Part shown: piece after piece, positions 52,459 through 62,815 of the stretch
Layout of the letters: the number at the start of each line of letters is the position of its first letter
How positions within the stretch are numbered: position 1 is the first letter of the stretch
NCBI RefSeq assembly: GCF_003850245.1
Contig: NZ_CP031015.1
Coordinates: 1,798,001-1,862,000 of the forward strand
Direction: 5' to 3'
Source of the DNA: Microbacterium sp. ABRD28
GTDB taxonomy: Bacteria > Actinomycetota > Actinomycetes > Actinomycetales > Microbacteriaceae
Length of the DNA: 64,000 nt
Notes under the pieces: model-generated
Told to the model about the DNA's origin: nothing
The model's input: only the letters and a program-made list of their open reading frames with translations
Database searches by the model: none
Program-made: the position numbers and the translations under genes

Positions 52459-53404
52459 GTGTCTCCTGCGTCGTAGGCGGATCGAGAAGCGCCCAGCCCT
52501 CGGTGATCACTCGACCGTACAGGACATCGGGGTCGAGGCGACGCAGCTCCTCGGCGAGGCACTCCCGCAGGCTCCGCCGGGGGAACGCGAGGTCGTGCTG
52601 GGGCTGACCGGGCTGTGTGAGCAGCGCCACGGCAGGACTCGGTCGCTCGAGGACGACGTCACCGCTTTCACGCACGAGGGTCACCGACTTGATGCCGTGC
52701 GGCCACTCCGCGGTGGGGAGGTAGCCCCAGTCGACGGGCACATCGAGGGCGAGACGCAGCCACGCGGCCAGGAGCGCCGTGGAGGGCGAGTCTGACGCGC
52801 CGCGGACGGTGATGCTCGTGACATTCTCGAACGGCGGCTGATCGAGGATCGCCGCCAGCTGTTCCCGCCACCGGGTGAGGCGGGTCCACGCGAGGTCGGT
52901 GTCTCCTGGCCGGTACTTCTCGCCGAGGGAGGCGACCCACGCCGACGGATCGGGTTTGGTCGCGGCATCCGTGATCCGTCGCTGAGCGATCTTTCCGATC
53001 GATGTCTGCGAAGGGATGTCGGGGGTGTCATCCGGCCACCACACCACGACCGGTGCGTCCGGGAGCAGGAGCCCCGTGACAAGGCTCTCGAGATTGGTCG
53101 AGCCCGCCTCGCCGAGGGCGTGGAGGGTCACGACCTCGCTGGCACCGGCGTCGCCGCCGACGCGGATCTGCGCGTCCAGCCGCGGCGGGGAGTCTTCGCC
53201 ATTCGTCATCACGACGATGACGCGCATCGGATGCTCGCGCGAGGCGGCGTTGGCGACGTCGATGACGTCTTCCTGCGCGCCCTGCCGGGTGACGATGATG
53301 AGCGTCAGCACGCGTCCGAGCGCGACCGCGCCGCCCTCCTCCCGGACGTTGACGAGGGCGCGCGAGATCTTGCTGACAGTGGTGTCGGGCAGATCGACGA
53401 TCAT
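52451..53404 (-). CDS. opcA: Glucose-6-phosphate dehydrogenase assembly protein OpcA
   Basis: A 317-residue protein needed for active Zwf in actinobacteria and cyanobacteria. It begins MIVDLPDTTVSKISRALVNV and has VVWWPDDTPDIPSQ and SITVRGASDSPSTALLAAWL. The ATG at 53404 overlaps the zwf stop by 4 bases, a translational link that fits the partnership. A longer upstream reading into zwf is not coding. Confidence 0.95.
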   Translation of the reverse strand: MIVDLPDTTVSKISRALVNVREEGGAVALGRVLTLIIVTRQGAQEDVIDVANAASREHPMRVIVVMTNGEDSPPRLDAQIRVGGDAGASEVVTLHALGEAGSTNLESLVTGLLLPDAPVVVWWPDDTPDIPSQTSIGKIAQRRITDAATKPDPSAWVASLGEKYRPGDTDLAWTRLTRWREQLAAILDQPPFENVTSITVRGASDSPSTALLAAWLRLALDVPVDWGYLPTAEWPHGIKSVTLVRESGDVVLERPSPAVALLTQPGQPQHDLAFPRRSLRECLAEELRRLDPDVLYGRVITEGWALLDPPTTQETHD

Positions 53405-54993
53405 GGACGCCTCCAGGTGCGGCCGTCGCGGGCGAGCATCGCCTCGGCGGATTCCGGGCCCCAGGAGCCCGGGGAATACTGCTCGAGCGGTCCCTCCTGA
53501 GCGGCCCAGAACTGTTCGATGGGATCGAGGATCCGCCACGACAGTTCCACCTCCTCGTGCCGCGGGAACAGCGGCGGGTCACCCAGCAGGACGTCGAGGA
53601 TGAGGCGTTCGTACGCCTCCGGGCTCGCCTCGGTGAAGGCGTGGCCGTAGCCGAAGTCCATCGTGACGTCTCGGACCTGCAGGCCCGCGCCCGGCACCTT
53701 CGACCCGAACCGGATGGTCACGCCCTCATCGGGCTGCACCCGGATCACCAGGGCGTTCTGACCGAGCCCCGAGGTCTGGTTGCGCGAGAACAGCAGTTCG
53801 GGTGCGCGTTTGAACACCACCGCGATCTCCGTGACGCGGCGCCCGAGACGTTTTCCGGTGCGCAGGTAGAACGGCACCCCCGCCCACCGACGCGTGTTGA
53901 CCTCGAGGGTGATGGCGGCGTAGGTCTCGGTGGTGGACTCGGGGTTCATCCCCTCCTCCTCCAGGAATCCGAGAACCCGTTCGCCACCCTGCCAGCCTCC
54001 GGCGTACTGACCGCGCGCGGTGGAGCGGGCCAGATCTTCGGGCAGGGTCACCGCGGCGAGCACCTTCTCCTTCTCCGCGCGCAGATGCTGGGCGTCGAAC
54101 GAGATCGGCTCCTCCATCGCGGTGAGTGCGAGGAGCTGCAGGAGGTGGTTCTGGATGACGTCGCGCGCGGCGCCGATCCCGTCGTAGTAGCCGGCGCGAC
54201 CGCCCACGCCGATGTCTTCGGCCATGGTGATCTGCACGTGATCGACGTAGTTGCGATTCCAGATGGGTTCGTACAGCTCGTTGGCGAACCGCAGGGCGAG
54301 GATGTTCTGGACGGTCTCTTTGCCCAGGTAGTGGTCGATCCGGAAGATCGAATCGGTCGGAAACGCGCTTCGCAACGCGTCGTTCAGAGCCTGCGCCGAG
54401 GCCAGATCGTGTCCGAAGGGTTTCTCGATCACCACGCGCCGCCACCGTTCGGGGCGGTCGGCGGTGTCGTCGACGAGTCCCGATGCCTTCAGCTGCTCGG
54501 CGACGATCGGGAAGTCCTTCGGCGGGATCGAGAGGTAGAACGCATGGTTGCCCATCGTTCCCCGCTCGGCGTCGAGCTGGTCCACCGTCTCGCGCAGGCG
54601 TCGGAAGGCGTCGGCGTCGCCGAATTCGCCCGAGACGAACCGGATGCCTTCCAGCAGCTGCGCCCAGGTCTCCTCACGGAATTCGGTGCGGGCGTTCGCG
54701 CGCACCGCGTCGTAGACGACCTGGGCGAAGTCCTGGTCCTCCCAGTCGCGGCGGGCGAAACCGACGAGTGCGAACCCCGGAGGAAGGAGCCCGCGGTTCG
54801 CGAGGTCGTACACCGCGGGCATCAGCTTCTTGCGGGAGAGGTCGCCGGTCACGCCGAAGATCACCAGGGCGCTCGGCCCCGCGATACGGTTCAAGCGCCG
54901 GTCTTCAGGGTCGCGGAGGGGGTTGCGTCCGCGGGAGATCTCGACACCCGACGCTGCTGCGCCGCTGCTCGATCCGGGGATCTCGTCGGTCAT
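53401..54993 (-). CDS. zwf: Glucose-6-phosphate 1-dehydrogenase
   Basis: A 530-residue NADP-linked enzyme that makes 6-phosphogluconolactone. The dinucleotide motif is IFGVTGDLSRKKL, the active-site motif RIDHYLGKETVQN, and EKPFGHDLASAQALN is the coenzyme-side loop. The Ser/Gly-rich N-terminal 20 residues are extra. Its stop overlaps opcA; the start lies 7 bases from the pgi stop. Confidence 0.97.
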   Translation of the reverse strand: MTDEIPGSSSGAAASGVEISRGRNPLRDPEDRRLNRIAGPSALVIFGVTGDLSRKKLMPAVYDLANRGLLPPGFALVGFARRDWEDQDFAQVVYDAVRANARTEFREETWAQLLEGIRFVSGEFGDADAFRRLRETVDQLDAERGTMGNHAFYLSIPPKDFPIVAEQLKASGLVDDTADRPERWRRVVIEKPFGHDLASAQALNDALRSAFPTDSIFRIDHYLGKETVQNILALRFANELYEPIWNRNYVDHVQITMAEDIGVGGRAGYYDGIGAARDVIQNHLLQLLALTAMEEPISFDAQHLRAEKEKVLAAVTLPEDLARSTARGQYAGGWQGGERVLGFLEEEGMNPESTTETYAAITLEVNTRRWAGVPFYLRTGKRLGRRVTEIAVVFKRAPELLFSRNQTSGLGQNALVIRVQPDEGVTIRFGSKVPGAGLQVRDVTMDFGYGHAFTEASPEAYERLILDVLLGDPPLFPRHEEVELSWRILDPIEQFWAAQEGPLEQYSPGSWGPESAEAMLARDGRTWRRP

Positions 54994-55000
54994 GAACGTC

Positions 55001-56623
55001 CTACTGGGCGGCTTCGAACAGGGAGAGGACCTCGGCCTGCGGGTCGGTCAGCGTGAGCGTCACGACCGGGCGGCCGTGACCGTCAGCCAGGACGCTGGCG
55101 TCACCGGCGGCCTGTGCCTGGATCAGCTGGCCGAAGGTGAAGGGGCGACCGGGGATCTCGAGGTCGACATCGGTCTGCTCGAGGATCTGCAGGTACACGC
55201 CCGTCGCGGGCCCGCCCTTGTGGTACTGACCCGTCGAGTGCAGGAACCGCGGACCCCAGCCGAAGGTGGTCGGGCGACCGGAGTCGGCGGCGACGAGCTC
55301 GCGGAGACCCTGGAGCTGCGGAAGGTCGAGTCGGTTGACGTACGCCTGGATCGAGACGTAGCCGTCGGCTGGAAGCTGCGCCCACAGGGCATCGAGCACG
55401 CCGGCGACGGTTCCTGATGCCGCGAGCGCCGGGTCGGAGACCCGCACCTCCACGCCGTCGAGGGTGAAGGCGGGTGCCGAGGGCTCCGGGCGGGCATCGA
55501 GCAGACCGCGGGCGGCGGTCTTGGCCGACTCCACGTCGGGCTGATCGAAGGGGTTGATCCCCAGCATCCGTCCTGCGATGGCCGTGGCGTACTCCCACAC
55601 CATGAACTGGGCGCCGAGCGAACCGCTGACGAGGATCTCGCCCTCGTGACGCTCACGCAGGTGGAAGGCCCCCGCCTCGTCGACCAGGCGCACGATCTGC
55701 AGGTCGTCGGGCCGGGAGTCGAGCTCAGGGGAGACAGGGAGGAGCACGACCGGGAGGATGCCGGTGCCCTGCTTGCCGGTCGATTCGGCGATGAGCTGTT
55801 CGATCCAGTCGGGGAGCCCGACGATGTGGGTTCCATCGGTGACCAGGCCCAGCTTGTCGCGTCTCGGGGTTCCCCCGGCGATCGCCGCGGCCAGGATGAG
55901 CGCGGGATTCTCGGGACTGTCGACGGCGACTTCGAGAAGGGTGGCCTCGGCCTCGTCGAGCAGCTCGCCGATGTCCACGCCCGCCAGTCCCGCGGGCACG
56001 AGGCCGAAGGCGGTCAGCGCCGAGTAGCGACCACCGACCTCGGGGTCGGCGTTGAAGACGCGGTAGCCGTCGGCGCGCCCCGACTGATCCAGCGGCGAGC
56101 CGGGGTCGGTGACGATGACGATCCGCTCGGTCGGGTCGATCCCGAGGTCGCGGAAGGCCGCCTCGAAGGTGCGCTTGGCCGAGTCGGTCTCGACGGTCGA
56201 CCCCGACTTCGAGGACACCACGAGCACGGTCTGCGAGAGGCCGCCGGCCTCGCTGTCGCCGTCGATCGCAGCGAGCACCTGGCCGGGAGCGGTGGAGTCG
56301 AGGATCACCAGGGGTACCCCCGAGGTCTGGGCGATCACCTCGGGGGCGAGGGACGATCCTCCCATTCCCGCGAGGACCACGCGGGTGACTCCCCGCGAGC
56401 GCAACTCGTCGCGGAGAGCCACGATCTCGGCGACGAGCGGACGCGACACCGACACCGCCTGCACCCAGCCGAGGCGCTTGGATGCCTCGGACTCCGCATC
56501 CGGACCCCACAGCGACGCATCGCCGGCGGTGATCCCCGACGCGACAAGGCTCGCGACCAGCCCCGGGAGCGTCTCGTCGACGACGGACTTGACACGCCCC
56601 GAGACGTGGATGTCGAAGCTCAC
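55001..56623 (-). CDS. pgi: Glucose-6-phosphate isomerase
   Basis: A 540-residue isomerase. The sugar-phosphate loops are [11 protein letters not shown] and [15 protein letters not shown], with DPGSPLDQ and [12 protein letters not shown]; the C-terminal part has [12 protein letters not shown]. Its location inside the pentose phosphate operon between tal and zwf is a variant of the usual actinobacterial order. The start overlaps the tal stop by 4 bases. Confidence 0.94.
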   Translation of the reverse strand: MSFDIHVSGRVKSVVDETLPGLVASLVASGITAGDASLWGPDAESEASKRLGWVQAVSVSRPLVAEIVALRDELRSRGVTRVVLAGMGGSSLAPEVIAQTSGVPLVILDSTAPGQVLAAIDGDSEAGGLSQTVLVVSSKSGSTVETDSAKRTFEAAFRDLGIDPTERIVIVTDPGSPLDQSGRADGYRVFNADPEVGGRYSALTAFGLVPAGLAGVDIGELLDEAEATLLEVAVDSPENPALILAAAIAGGTPRRDKLGLVTDGTHIVGLPDWIEQLIAESTGKQGTGILPVVLLPVSPELDSRPDDLQIVRLVDEAGAFHLRERHEGEILVSGSLGAQFMVWEYATAIAGRMLGINPFDQPDVESAKTAARGLLDARPEPSAPAFTLDGVEVRVSDPALAASGTVAGVLDALWAQLPADGYVSIQAYVNRLDLPQLQGLRELVAADSGRPTTFGWGPRFLHSTGQYHKGGPATGVYLQILEQTDVDLEIPGRPFTFGQLIQAQAAGDASVLADGHGRPVVTLTLTDPQAEVLSLFEAAQ

Positions 56624-57750
56624 TGAGCCGCCTCCTCGACGCTGGCGGGCGCCGCCTCGAGAGCCGCGGCGACCGTTCCCTGCAGCTCGTGCCAGGAGGC
56701 GATGAACTTCTCCACACCCTCCTTCTCCAGCACATCGGTGACGTCGTCGAAGTCGACGCCGACGGCCTTCAGCTGATCGAAGACCGCATACGCATCGGCG
56801 TAGTTGCCGGTGACGGTGTCGCCGGTCACGTCACCATGGTCGAAGGTCGCCTCGAGCGTCTTCTCCGGCATCGTGTTCACGGTGCCGGGCGCGACGAGCT
56901 CGGTCACGTAGAGGGTGTCGGGAAGGGCCGGATCCTTGACGCCGGTCGACGCCCAGAGGGGGCGCTGGACGCGGGCTCCGGCCTCGATGAGCGCCGTCGC
57001 GCGGTCGGTGGCGAACTCCCGCTCGTAGAGTTCGTACGCCAGGCGGGCGTTGGCCACGCCGGCACGGGACTTCAGCGCCCGTGCCTCATCGGTGCCGATC
57101 GACTCGAGGCGCTTGTCGACCTCGGTGTCCACGCGCGACACGAAGAACGACGCGACGGAGTGGATGGCGGAGATGTCGTGCCCGGCCTCTCGTGCCTTCT
57201 CGATGCCCGAGAGGTAGGCGTCGATGACGGCGGCGTACCGCTCGAGGCTGAAGATGAGGGTGACGTTGACCGAGATCCCCTCCGCGAGCACCTCGGTGAT
57301 CGCGGGGAGACCCGCGAGGGTCGCAGGGATCTTGATGTGGACGTTCGGGCGGTCCACCCGGGCCCAGAGCTTCTTCGCCTCGGCGACCGTCGCAGCGGTG
57401 TCGTGCGCGAGGTCGGGCGAGACCTCGATCGAGACGCGGCCGTCGACCCCGTCGGTGGCGTCGAAGACCGGCCGCAGGATGTCGGCGGCCGAGCGGACGT
57501 CATCCGTCGTGATCTCGAAGATGGTGCGATCGACGTCTGCTCCGTCGGCGGAGAGCGCCGTGACCTGCGCCTCGTAGTCCTCGCCCTTGGCGAGGGCGCC
57601 GGCGAAGATCGTCGGATTGGTGGTGACGCCGCTGACGTTGCGGCTGTCGATCAGGCCGGCCAGGTTGCCGGATTCGATGCGCTGGCGGGACAGGTCGTCC
57701 AGCCAGATGCTGACGCCCTCTTCGACAAGACGTGCGGTGGGGGTGGTCAT
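56620..57750 (-). CDS. tal: Transaldolase
   Basis: A 376-residue enzyme of the non-oxidative pentose phosphate branch. It begins [32 protein letters not shown] holds the start of the barrel, [13 protein letters not shown] the Schiff-base lysine, and [25 protein letters not shown] and [11 protein letters not shown] follow. The ATG at 57750 has GAGGAG 6 bases upstream. It lies 50 bases after tkt. Confidence 0.95.
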   Translation of the reverse strand: MTTPTARLVEEGVSIWLDDLSRQRIESGNLAGLIDSRNVSGVTTNPTIFAGALAKGEDYEAQVTALSADGADVDRTIFEITTDDVRSAADILRPVFDATDGVDGRVSIEVSPDLAHDTAATVAEAKKLWARVDRPNVHIKIPATLAGLPAITEVLAEGISVNVTLIFSLERYAAVIDAYLSGIEKAREAGHDISAIHSVASFFVSRVDTEVDKRLESIGTDEARALKSRAGVANARLAYELYEREFATDRATALIEAGARVQRPLWASTGVKDPALPDTLYVTELVAPGTVNTMPEKTLEATFDHGDVTGDTVTGNYADAYAVFDQLKAVGVDFDDVTDVLEKEGVEKFIASWHELQGTVAAALEAAPASVEEAAQ

Positions 57751-57800
57751 CAGGATCTCCTCAGTGCCTCGGGGGCTCAAGAGCGCGGTGGCTCGGTTGA

Positions 57801-59906
57801 TCAGTGGGCGGCGGCCGTGGCCGCGATGGTCTCGCGGGCCGCCTCGACGACGGCCTCGGCGGTGATGCCGAACTTCTCGAACAGCGTCTTGTAGTCGGCC
57901 GACGCGCCGAAGTGCTCGATCGACACCGAGCGCCCACGATCGCCGACGATGCCGCGCCAGGGCAGCGCGATGCCCGCCTCGACCGAGACCCGCGCGCTCA
58001 CGGCGGAGGGGAGCACCGATTCGCGGTAGGCCTCGTCCTGCTCGGCGAACCACTCCAGCGACGGAGCCGACACGACGCGGGCGTTCACGCCCTCGCCCCG
58101 CAGCGTCTCGCGCGCGGCCACGGCCAGCTGCACCTCGGAGCCCGTCGCGATCAGGATCACGTCGGGGCGTCCGTCAGGAGCCTCGGCCAGGACGTAGGCG
58201 CCTCGGGCCGCGCCATCGGCCGAGGCGAAGGTCTCGCCGGAGGCATCGCCCTCGCCCCGCTCGAACACCGGGATGTTCTGACGGGTGAGCGCCAGGCCCG
58301 CAGGGCCGTCGTGTCGGCGGAGCAGCTCCAGCCACACCACGGCGGTCTCGTTGGCGTCGGCCGGGCGGACCAGCGTGAAATTGGGGATGGCGCGCAGCGC
58401 GGCGAGCTGCTCGATCGGCTGGTGCGTGGGACCGTCCTCGCCGAGCGCGACGGAGTCGTGGGTCCACACGAACAGTGACGGGATGTTCATCAGGGCCGCC
58501 AGGCGCACCGACGGGCGCATGTAGTCGCTGAAGATGAGGAACGTTCCGCCGAAGGCGCGGGTCGGTCCGTGGAGCACGATGCCGTTGATGATCGCGCCCA
58601 TCGCGTGCTCGCGGATTCCGAAGTGCAGCACGCGGCCGTACGGGTCACCCGACCACTCATGCGTGGACCAGACCTCGGGGATGAAGGACTTCGCGTCCTT
58701 GATCGTCGTGAGGTTCGACTCGGCGAGATCGGCGGAGCCGCCCCAGAGCTCGGGAAGCTGCGCGGCCAGGGCGTTGATGACCTGACCGGAGGCCGCGCGG
58801 GTGGAGACGTCCTTGCCGGCGGCGAAGACGGGCAGCGCGTCGCGGATGTCACCGGGGAGCTCCCGCGCCTGAATGCGGTCCCAGAGGGCCTTGCGCTCGG
58901 GGTGGGCTGCGGCCCAGGCGTCGAACTTCTCCTGCCACGCGGCGCGCGCCGCCGCGCCCCGCTCTCGAAGGGAGCGGGTGTGCGCGAGCACGTCGTCCGG
59001 CACCTCGAACGTCTCGTCCGGGTTCCAGCCGAGCACCTCTTTTGTGGCGCGCAGTTCGTCGGCGCCCAGGGCCGAGCCGTGGATCTTGCCGGTGTTCTGC
59101 TTGCCGGGGGAGGGCCAGCCGATGATGGTCTTCAGGATGATGATCGACGGCCGGTCGGTCTCGCCCTTGGCCTGCTCGATCGCCTCGTACAGCGCGGCGG
59201 CGTCTTCGACGTACTGCCCGGTCTTCTTCCAGTCGACCGTCTGCACGTGCCATCCGTATGACTCGTAGCGCTTCGCGACGTCTTCGGTGAAAGCGACGTT
59301 GGTGTCGTCCTCGATCGAGATCTGATTGGAGTCGTAGATGACGACGAGGTTGCCGAGGTTCTGGTGCCCGGCCAGCGACGACGCCTCGGAGGTGACACCC
59401 TCCTGGAGGTCACCGTCGGAGGCGATGACGTAGATGTGGTGGTCGAACGGGGATTCGCCTGCGGGGGTCTCGGGGTCGAACAGCCCGCGCTCGAAGCGCT
59501 GCGCATAGGCGAAGCCGACCGAAGAGGCCAGGCCCTGCCCGAGCGGACCGGTGGTGATCTCCACGCCGTCGGTGTGACCGAACTCGGGGTGACCCGGGGT
59601 CTTCGACCCCCAGGTTCGCAGCGCCTTCAGATCGTCGAGCTCGAGGCCGAAACCGCCGAGGTAGAGCTGCACGTACTGCGTCAGCGAGCTGTGGCCGGCG
59701 GAGAGGATGAAACGGTCACGGCCGGGCCAGTGCGTCTCGGCCGGATCGTGGTTCATCACCCGCTGGTAGAGAAGGTACGCCGCCGGGGCGAGGCTCATCG
59801 CGGTGCCGGGATGACCGTTGCCGACCTTTTCCACGGCGTCCGCCGCCAGGACTCGGGCGGTGTCCACCGCGCGTCGATCGATCTCTTCCCACCGCAATGC
59901 CGACAC
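57801..59906 (-). CDS. tkt: Transketolase
   Basis: A 701-residue thiamine diphosphate enzyme. TPP/Mg motif: [19 protein letters not shown] with YDSNQISIE. Substrate and catalytic His: [10 protein letters not shown] and [11 protein letters not shown]-terminal pyrimidine-binding domain has [14 protein letters not shown] and [15 protein letters not shown], and the last domain ATGSEVQLA. The GTG at 59906 has AGAAAGG 8 bases upstream. It is first in the operon and diverges from ctaB. Confidence 0.97.
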   Translation of the reverse strand: MSALRWEEIDRRAVDTARVLAADAVEKVGNGHPGTAMSLAPAAYLLYQRVMNHDPAETHWPGRDRFILSAGHSSLTQYVQLYLGGFGLELDDLKALRTWGSKTPGHPEFGHTDGVEITTGPLGQGLASSVGFAYAQRFERGLFDPETPAGESPFDHHIYVIASDGDLQEGVTSEASSLAGHQNLGNLVVIYDSNQISIEDDTNVAFTEDVAKRYESYGWHVQTVDWKKTGQYVEDAAALYEAIEQAKGETDRPSIIILKTIIGWPSPGKQNTGKIHGSALGADELRATKEVLGWNPDETFEVPDDVLAHTRSLRERGAAARAAWQEKFDAWAAAHPERKALWDRIQARELPGDIRDALPVFAAGKDVSTRAASGQVINALAAQLPELWGGSADLAESNLTTIKDAKSFIPEVWSTHEWSGDPYGRVLHFGIREHAMGAIINGIVLHGPTRAFGGTFLIFSDYMRPSVRLAALMNIPSLFVWTHDSVALGEDGPTHQPIEQLAALRAIPNFTLVRPADANETAVVWLELLRRHDGPAGLALTRQNIPVFERGEGDASGETFASADGAARGAYVLAEAPDGRPDVILIATGSEVQLAVAARETLRGEGVNARVVSAPSLEWFAEQDEAYRESVLPSAVSARVSVEAGIALPWRGIVGDRGRSVSIEHFGASADYKTLFEKFGITAEAVVEAARETIAATAAAH

Positions 59907-60164
59907 CCGGGCCGCCTTTCTCGAAGGTGCGTCCCGACGGCAGGCAATCCACGGCGAAGACCGGTGAGGTACAGGGGATTGGGCGCGGGGCGCGCGTGTG
60001 GCTTCAGCATAGCGAAGCGGCACATCCGGGCGAGCGACTGTGACAGGTCGCGACGAGCCGTTGACATCCCTCGGTCTTCGCGATAGAAACCTCCCGCCGG
60101 ACGGAGCCCGCGCGCCATGACCTAGACTCGGAGGGGACTTTCTCGAGGCTCGCAACGGGGGACG
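59907..60164. promoter_or_regulatory. Divergent promoter region tkt / ctaB
   Basis: No gene in these 258 bases. On the plus strand TTGACA (60061-60066), 17 bases and TAGAAA (60084-60089) form a good promoter for ctaB; a second -10-like TAGACT lies at 60123-60128. On the minus strand TATGCT (complement of 60006-60011) could serve tkt. No further repeat was noticed. Confidence 0.55.
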
Positions 60165-61091
60165 ATGGACATCTCAACGGCCGCCGGTGGCGCGATCACG
60201 CGCCACCGCCCGTCTCCGGGTCGTACCGTCCGTGCGTACATCGCGCTGACCAAGCCGCGCGTCCTCGAGCTGCTGCTGGTCACCACGGTGCCGGTGATGA
60301 TCCTCGCGCAGAACGGACTGCCGAACCTCTGGCTCGTCCTCGCGACCGTGATCGGCGGTTCGTTGAGCGCCGGATCGGCCGCGGCGTTCAACATGTACCT
60401 CGACCGCGACATCGACGCCCACATGCAGCGCACCGAGAACCGTCCCCTGGTGACGGGGGAGGTCACCCCACGAGGGGCGCTGGTGTTCGCCTGGTCGCTC
60501 GCTGTGGCATCCACCCTCTGGCTTTTGCTGACGACCAATCCGCTCGCCGCCGGCCTGTCGGCGGGCGCGATCTTCTTCTACGTCGTCGTCTACACGATGA
60601 TCCTCAAGCGCCGCACCGAGCAGAACATCGTCTGGGGCGGCATCGCCGGGTGCTTCCCGGTGCTGATCGGATGGACCGCGGTGACGGGGTCGCTGTCGTG
60701 GACGCCGTTCGTGCTGTTCCTGCTGGTGTTCCTGTGGACGCCGCCGCACTACTGGCCGCTGTCGATGAAGTACCGCGGCGACTACGCGGAGGTCGATGTG
60801 CCCATGCTCGGCGCGACTCGCACCGGCTCGCAGGTCGGACTGCAGGTGATCCTCTACGCCTGGGCGACCGTGGCGTGCTCGCTGCTGCTGATCCCCGTCG
60901 CCGGGATGGGACTCGTGTACACCGTGTCGGCTGTGGTGTTCGGCGGCTGGTTCATCTACGAGTCGCACCGCCTGTACAACCGAGCGGTGCGTGGCACTGA
61001 GCCGCGACCCATGCGCGTCTTCCACGCCTCGATCTCGTACCTCACCCTGCTCTTCGTCGCGATCGCCGTCGACCCGCTCCTGCCCTTCTGA
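60165..61091 (+). CDS. ctaB: Protohaem IX farnesyltransferase (haem O synthase)
   Basis: A 308-residue membrane prenyltransferase (UbiA family) converting haem B to haem O for the aa3 oxidase. The allylic diphosphate motif is [15 protein letters not shown] (DXXXD), with ENRPLVTGE; a second acid-rich loop is [13 protein letters not shown]. About eight or nine membrane helices. The ATG is preceded by GGGGGA. It pairs functionally with ctaA on the opposite strand 335 bases downstream. Confidence 0.96.
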   Translation: MDISTAAGGAITRHRPSPGRTVRAYIALTKPRVLELLLVTTVPVMILAQNGLPNLWLVLATVIGGSLSAGSAAAFNMYLDRDIDAHMQRTENRPLVTGEVTPRGALVFAWSLAVASTLWLLLTTNPLAAGLSAGAIFFYVVVYTMILKRRTEQNIVWGGIAGCFPVLIGWTAVTGSLSWTPFVLFLLVFLWTPPHYWPLSMKYRGDYAEVDVPMLGATRTGSQVGLQVILYAWATVACSLLLIPVAGMGLVYTVSAVVFGGWFIYESHRLYNRAVRGTEPRPMRVFHASISYLTLLFVAIAVDPLLPF

Positions 61092-61124
61092 CGCGGCGCG
61101 GCCCTGCTTCTCATCGGCGCCGCG
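61092..61124. terminator. Possible hairpin after ctaB
   Basis: CGCGGCGC (61092-61099) pairs with GCGCCGCG (61117-61124) across a 17-base loop, starting right after the ctaB stop. Stem of 8; weak compared with the other terminators. Confidence 0.35.
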
Positions 61125-61425
61125 CGTCGGTACCGCGGGGATCGAGCGTGCCACGGTCCGACGAGGCGGATCCGACCGGGCGGCGGGAGATCACCGCGAC
61201 TGCTGCGCGCGCGTTCGCTCCTGCTGGACGAAGGGGTGAGCCGACACGCGTTGAGGACCGCGCGGGACGAGGGACTGCGGGACGGTGACGCGGAGATCTT
61301 CCTTCGCGCAGTCGCCCTCGACCGATGCGTCCGAGGTTCGGCGAATCGCCGAGGAAGGGACGGAGGAAAGCGCGGGGCGAATGAACGGGGAGCGCGACCG
61401 CGAAGGGCGAACGGCGCAGCGGGGA
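61125..61425. other. Gap between ctaB and ctaA with no recognised gene
   Basis: About 300 bases between the convergent haem A genes. Short open frames here (for example minus-strand 61191-61463) give only Arg/Ser/Pro-rich translations without fold or start signals. I see no RNA gene or repeat. Confidence 0.4.
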
Positions 61426-62574
61426 TCAGGCGCCGACGCCGGCGCGAGCCTCCGACGCGTCACGCGTGACGACGGGCACGCCGCCTGTCACCGGTCGGGT
61501 CAGGTGCAGCACCACCGCGGTCATGGCCGCCGCCGTGAGCGCGGCGAGGACCATGTGGATGCCCACCGCGAGGATCGGCAGACCGTTCCGGGCCTGGAAG
61601 AGACCCACGGCGATCTGGACCAGTTCCGACCCGAGCAGGATGATGCTCCATCGAGCGAGGAGCGGGCTTCGGTCTCGTTGCCGCCATGCGCCGATGACAA
61701 GGGCGATCGTCAGAGCGAACAGCACGTAGCTGGGCCAGGCGTGGATGTGTTCGAGGAGCTCGGCGTCGAATCCGCTCCTGCCGGCGTCGGCATCGCCCGA
61801 ATGCGGGCCGGCCCCGGTGGTCAGGATGCCGAAGACGATCGTGACGATCAGGGCTGCGACCGCCGCTCTGGTCGTCCAACGCAACCACGCGGGGACGGCG
61901 GATTCGCGAGGCAGATCGGGTCGGTTCATCCGGACGAGGAAGGCCGCGGTGACGCACACGAGGACGACGGAGACGACGTAGTGGAAGCCGACGATGAAGG
62001 GGTTCAGACCCGTCAGCACCGTGATCCCCCCGACGAGAGCCTGCGCGACGACACCGATGAGCACCACCCAGGCCAACAGCACGAGGTCGCGTCGCGCCGA
62101 AGTCGTGCGGACGGAGCGGATCGCGGCCGCGATCACCGCGGCGAGCAGGACGCCGTTGGCGAGGGGTCCCGCCGGGATGTCGAGCGCGATGCCGAGCGCC
62201 ACGGCCGCTCCGGCCCCCGCGATTCCGCCGGCAGCGAACCACAGGGTCGGGCCGAGAGCCCTGCGACCGCCGGTTCGGAGCACGATCAGAATGACGACGA
62301 CGAGCGCGAGGATCCCCACCACGCCGGTGAGCGTGCGGTTCCCGAACTCGATCACGCCGTGGATCCCCATCTCGGGGGTGGGGACGATCGAATCGGCGGT
62401 ACACCGCGGCCAGGTGGGGCAGCCGAGCCCCGAGCCGGTCAGCCGGACAGCCCCGCCGGTGCCGATGATGAGGACCTCGGCGACGAATGACAGCCACGCG
62501 AAGACGCGGAGCGGACGACTCATCCCCTCAGGCGCCCGGCGCGGGCGAGTCGACACGGGCGCGAGCGCGGACAT
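61426..62574 (-). CDS. ctaA: Haem A synthase (COX15/CtaA)
   Basis: A 382-residue membrane enzyme that oxidises the methyl group of haem O to haem A. The N-terminal extension is followed by about eight helices. Motifs: [14 protein letters not shown] with its cysteine pair, [12 protein letters not shown] (haem-ligand region) and, in the second half, [13 protein letters not shown] and [11 protein letters not shown]. The ATG at 62574 has AGGAGG 7 bases upstream. Reading further upstream adds unrelated residues. Confidence 0.94.
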   Translation of the reverse strand: MSALAPVSTRPRRAPEGMSRPLRVFAWLSFVAEVLIIGTGGAVRLTGSGLGCPTWPRCTADSIVPTPEMGIHGVIEFGNRTLTGVVGILALVVVILIVLRTGGRRALGPTLWFAAGGIAGAGAAVALGIALDIPAGPLANGVLLAAVIAAAIRSVRTTSARRDLVLLAWVVLIGVVAQALVGGITVLTGLNPFIVGFHYVVSVVLVCVTAAFLVRMNRPDLPRESAVPAWLRWTTRAAVAALIVTIVFGILTTGAGPHSGDADAGRSGFDAELLEHIHAWPSYVLFALTIALVIGAWRQRDRSPLLARWSIILLGSELVQIAVGLFQARNGLPILAVGIHMVLAALTAAAMTAVVLHLTRPVTGGVPVVTRDASEARAGVGA

Positions 62575-62815
62575 GCGGGGACCTCCTGGGTCGGATGCCG
62601 CCGGGCACCCGGCGCGGGCCGGGGGGAAGGCGGAACCTGTAGAATCGAAGGGTTCGGTCGCGCGCCCTCGGGCGCAACCCCTTCTGAACAGTTTAGGCGT
62701 CCAGCGCGACGCCAGGAGCGGGTCGACCCCGCGACAATCCCTGCCGTTTCTCCCCGAGGCAGGGGGAATGTCGGAACGGAGAAATCCGTTGGGGCCCCGA
62801 GAGGAGAGTGTGACG
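62575..62815. promoter_or_regulatory. Divergent region ctaA / sufB
   Basis: No gene in these 241 bases. A -10-like TAGAAT (62640-62645) on the plus strand could start the suf operon with a leader of about 165 bases. TAAACT on the minus strand (complement of 62690-62695) could serve ctaA. No sufR-type repressor gene is present in the gap. Confidence 0.4.

Noticed and set aside
61191..61463. Possible small gene between ctaB and ctaA
   Set aside because: Arg/Ser/Pro-rich translation, overlaps the end of ctaA, no start signal.
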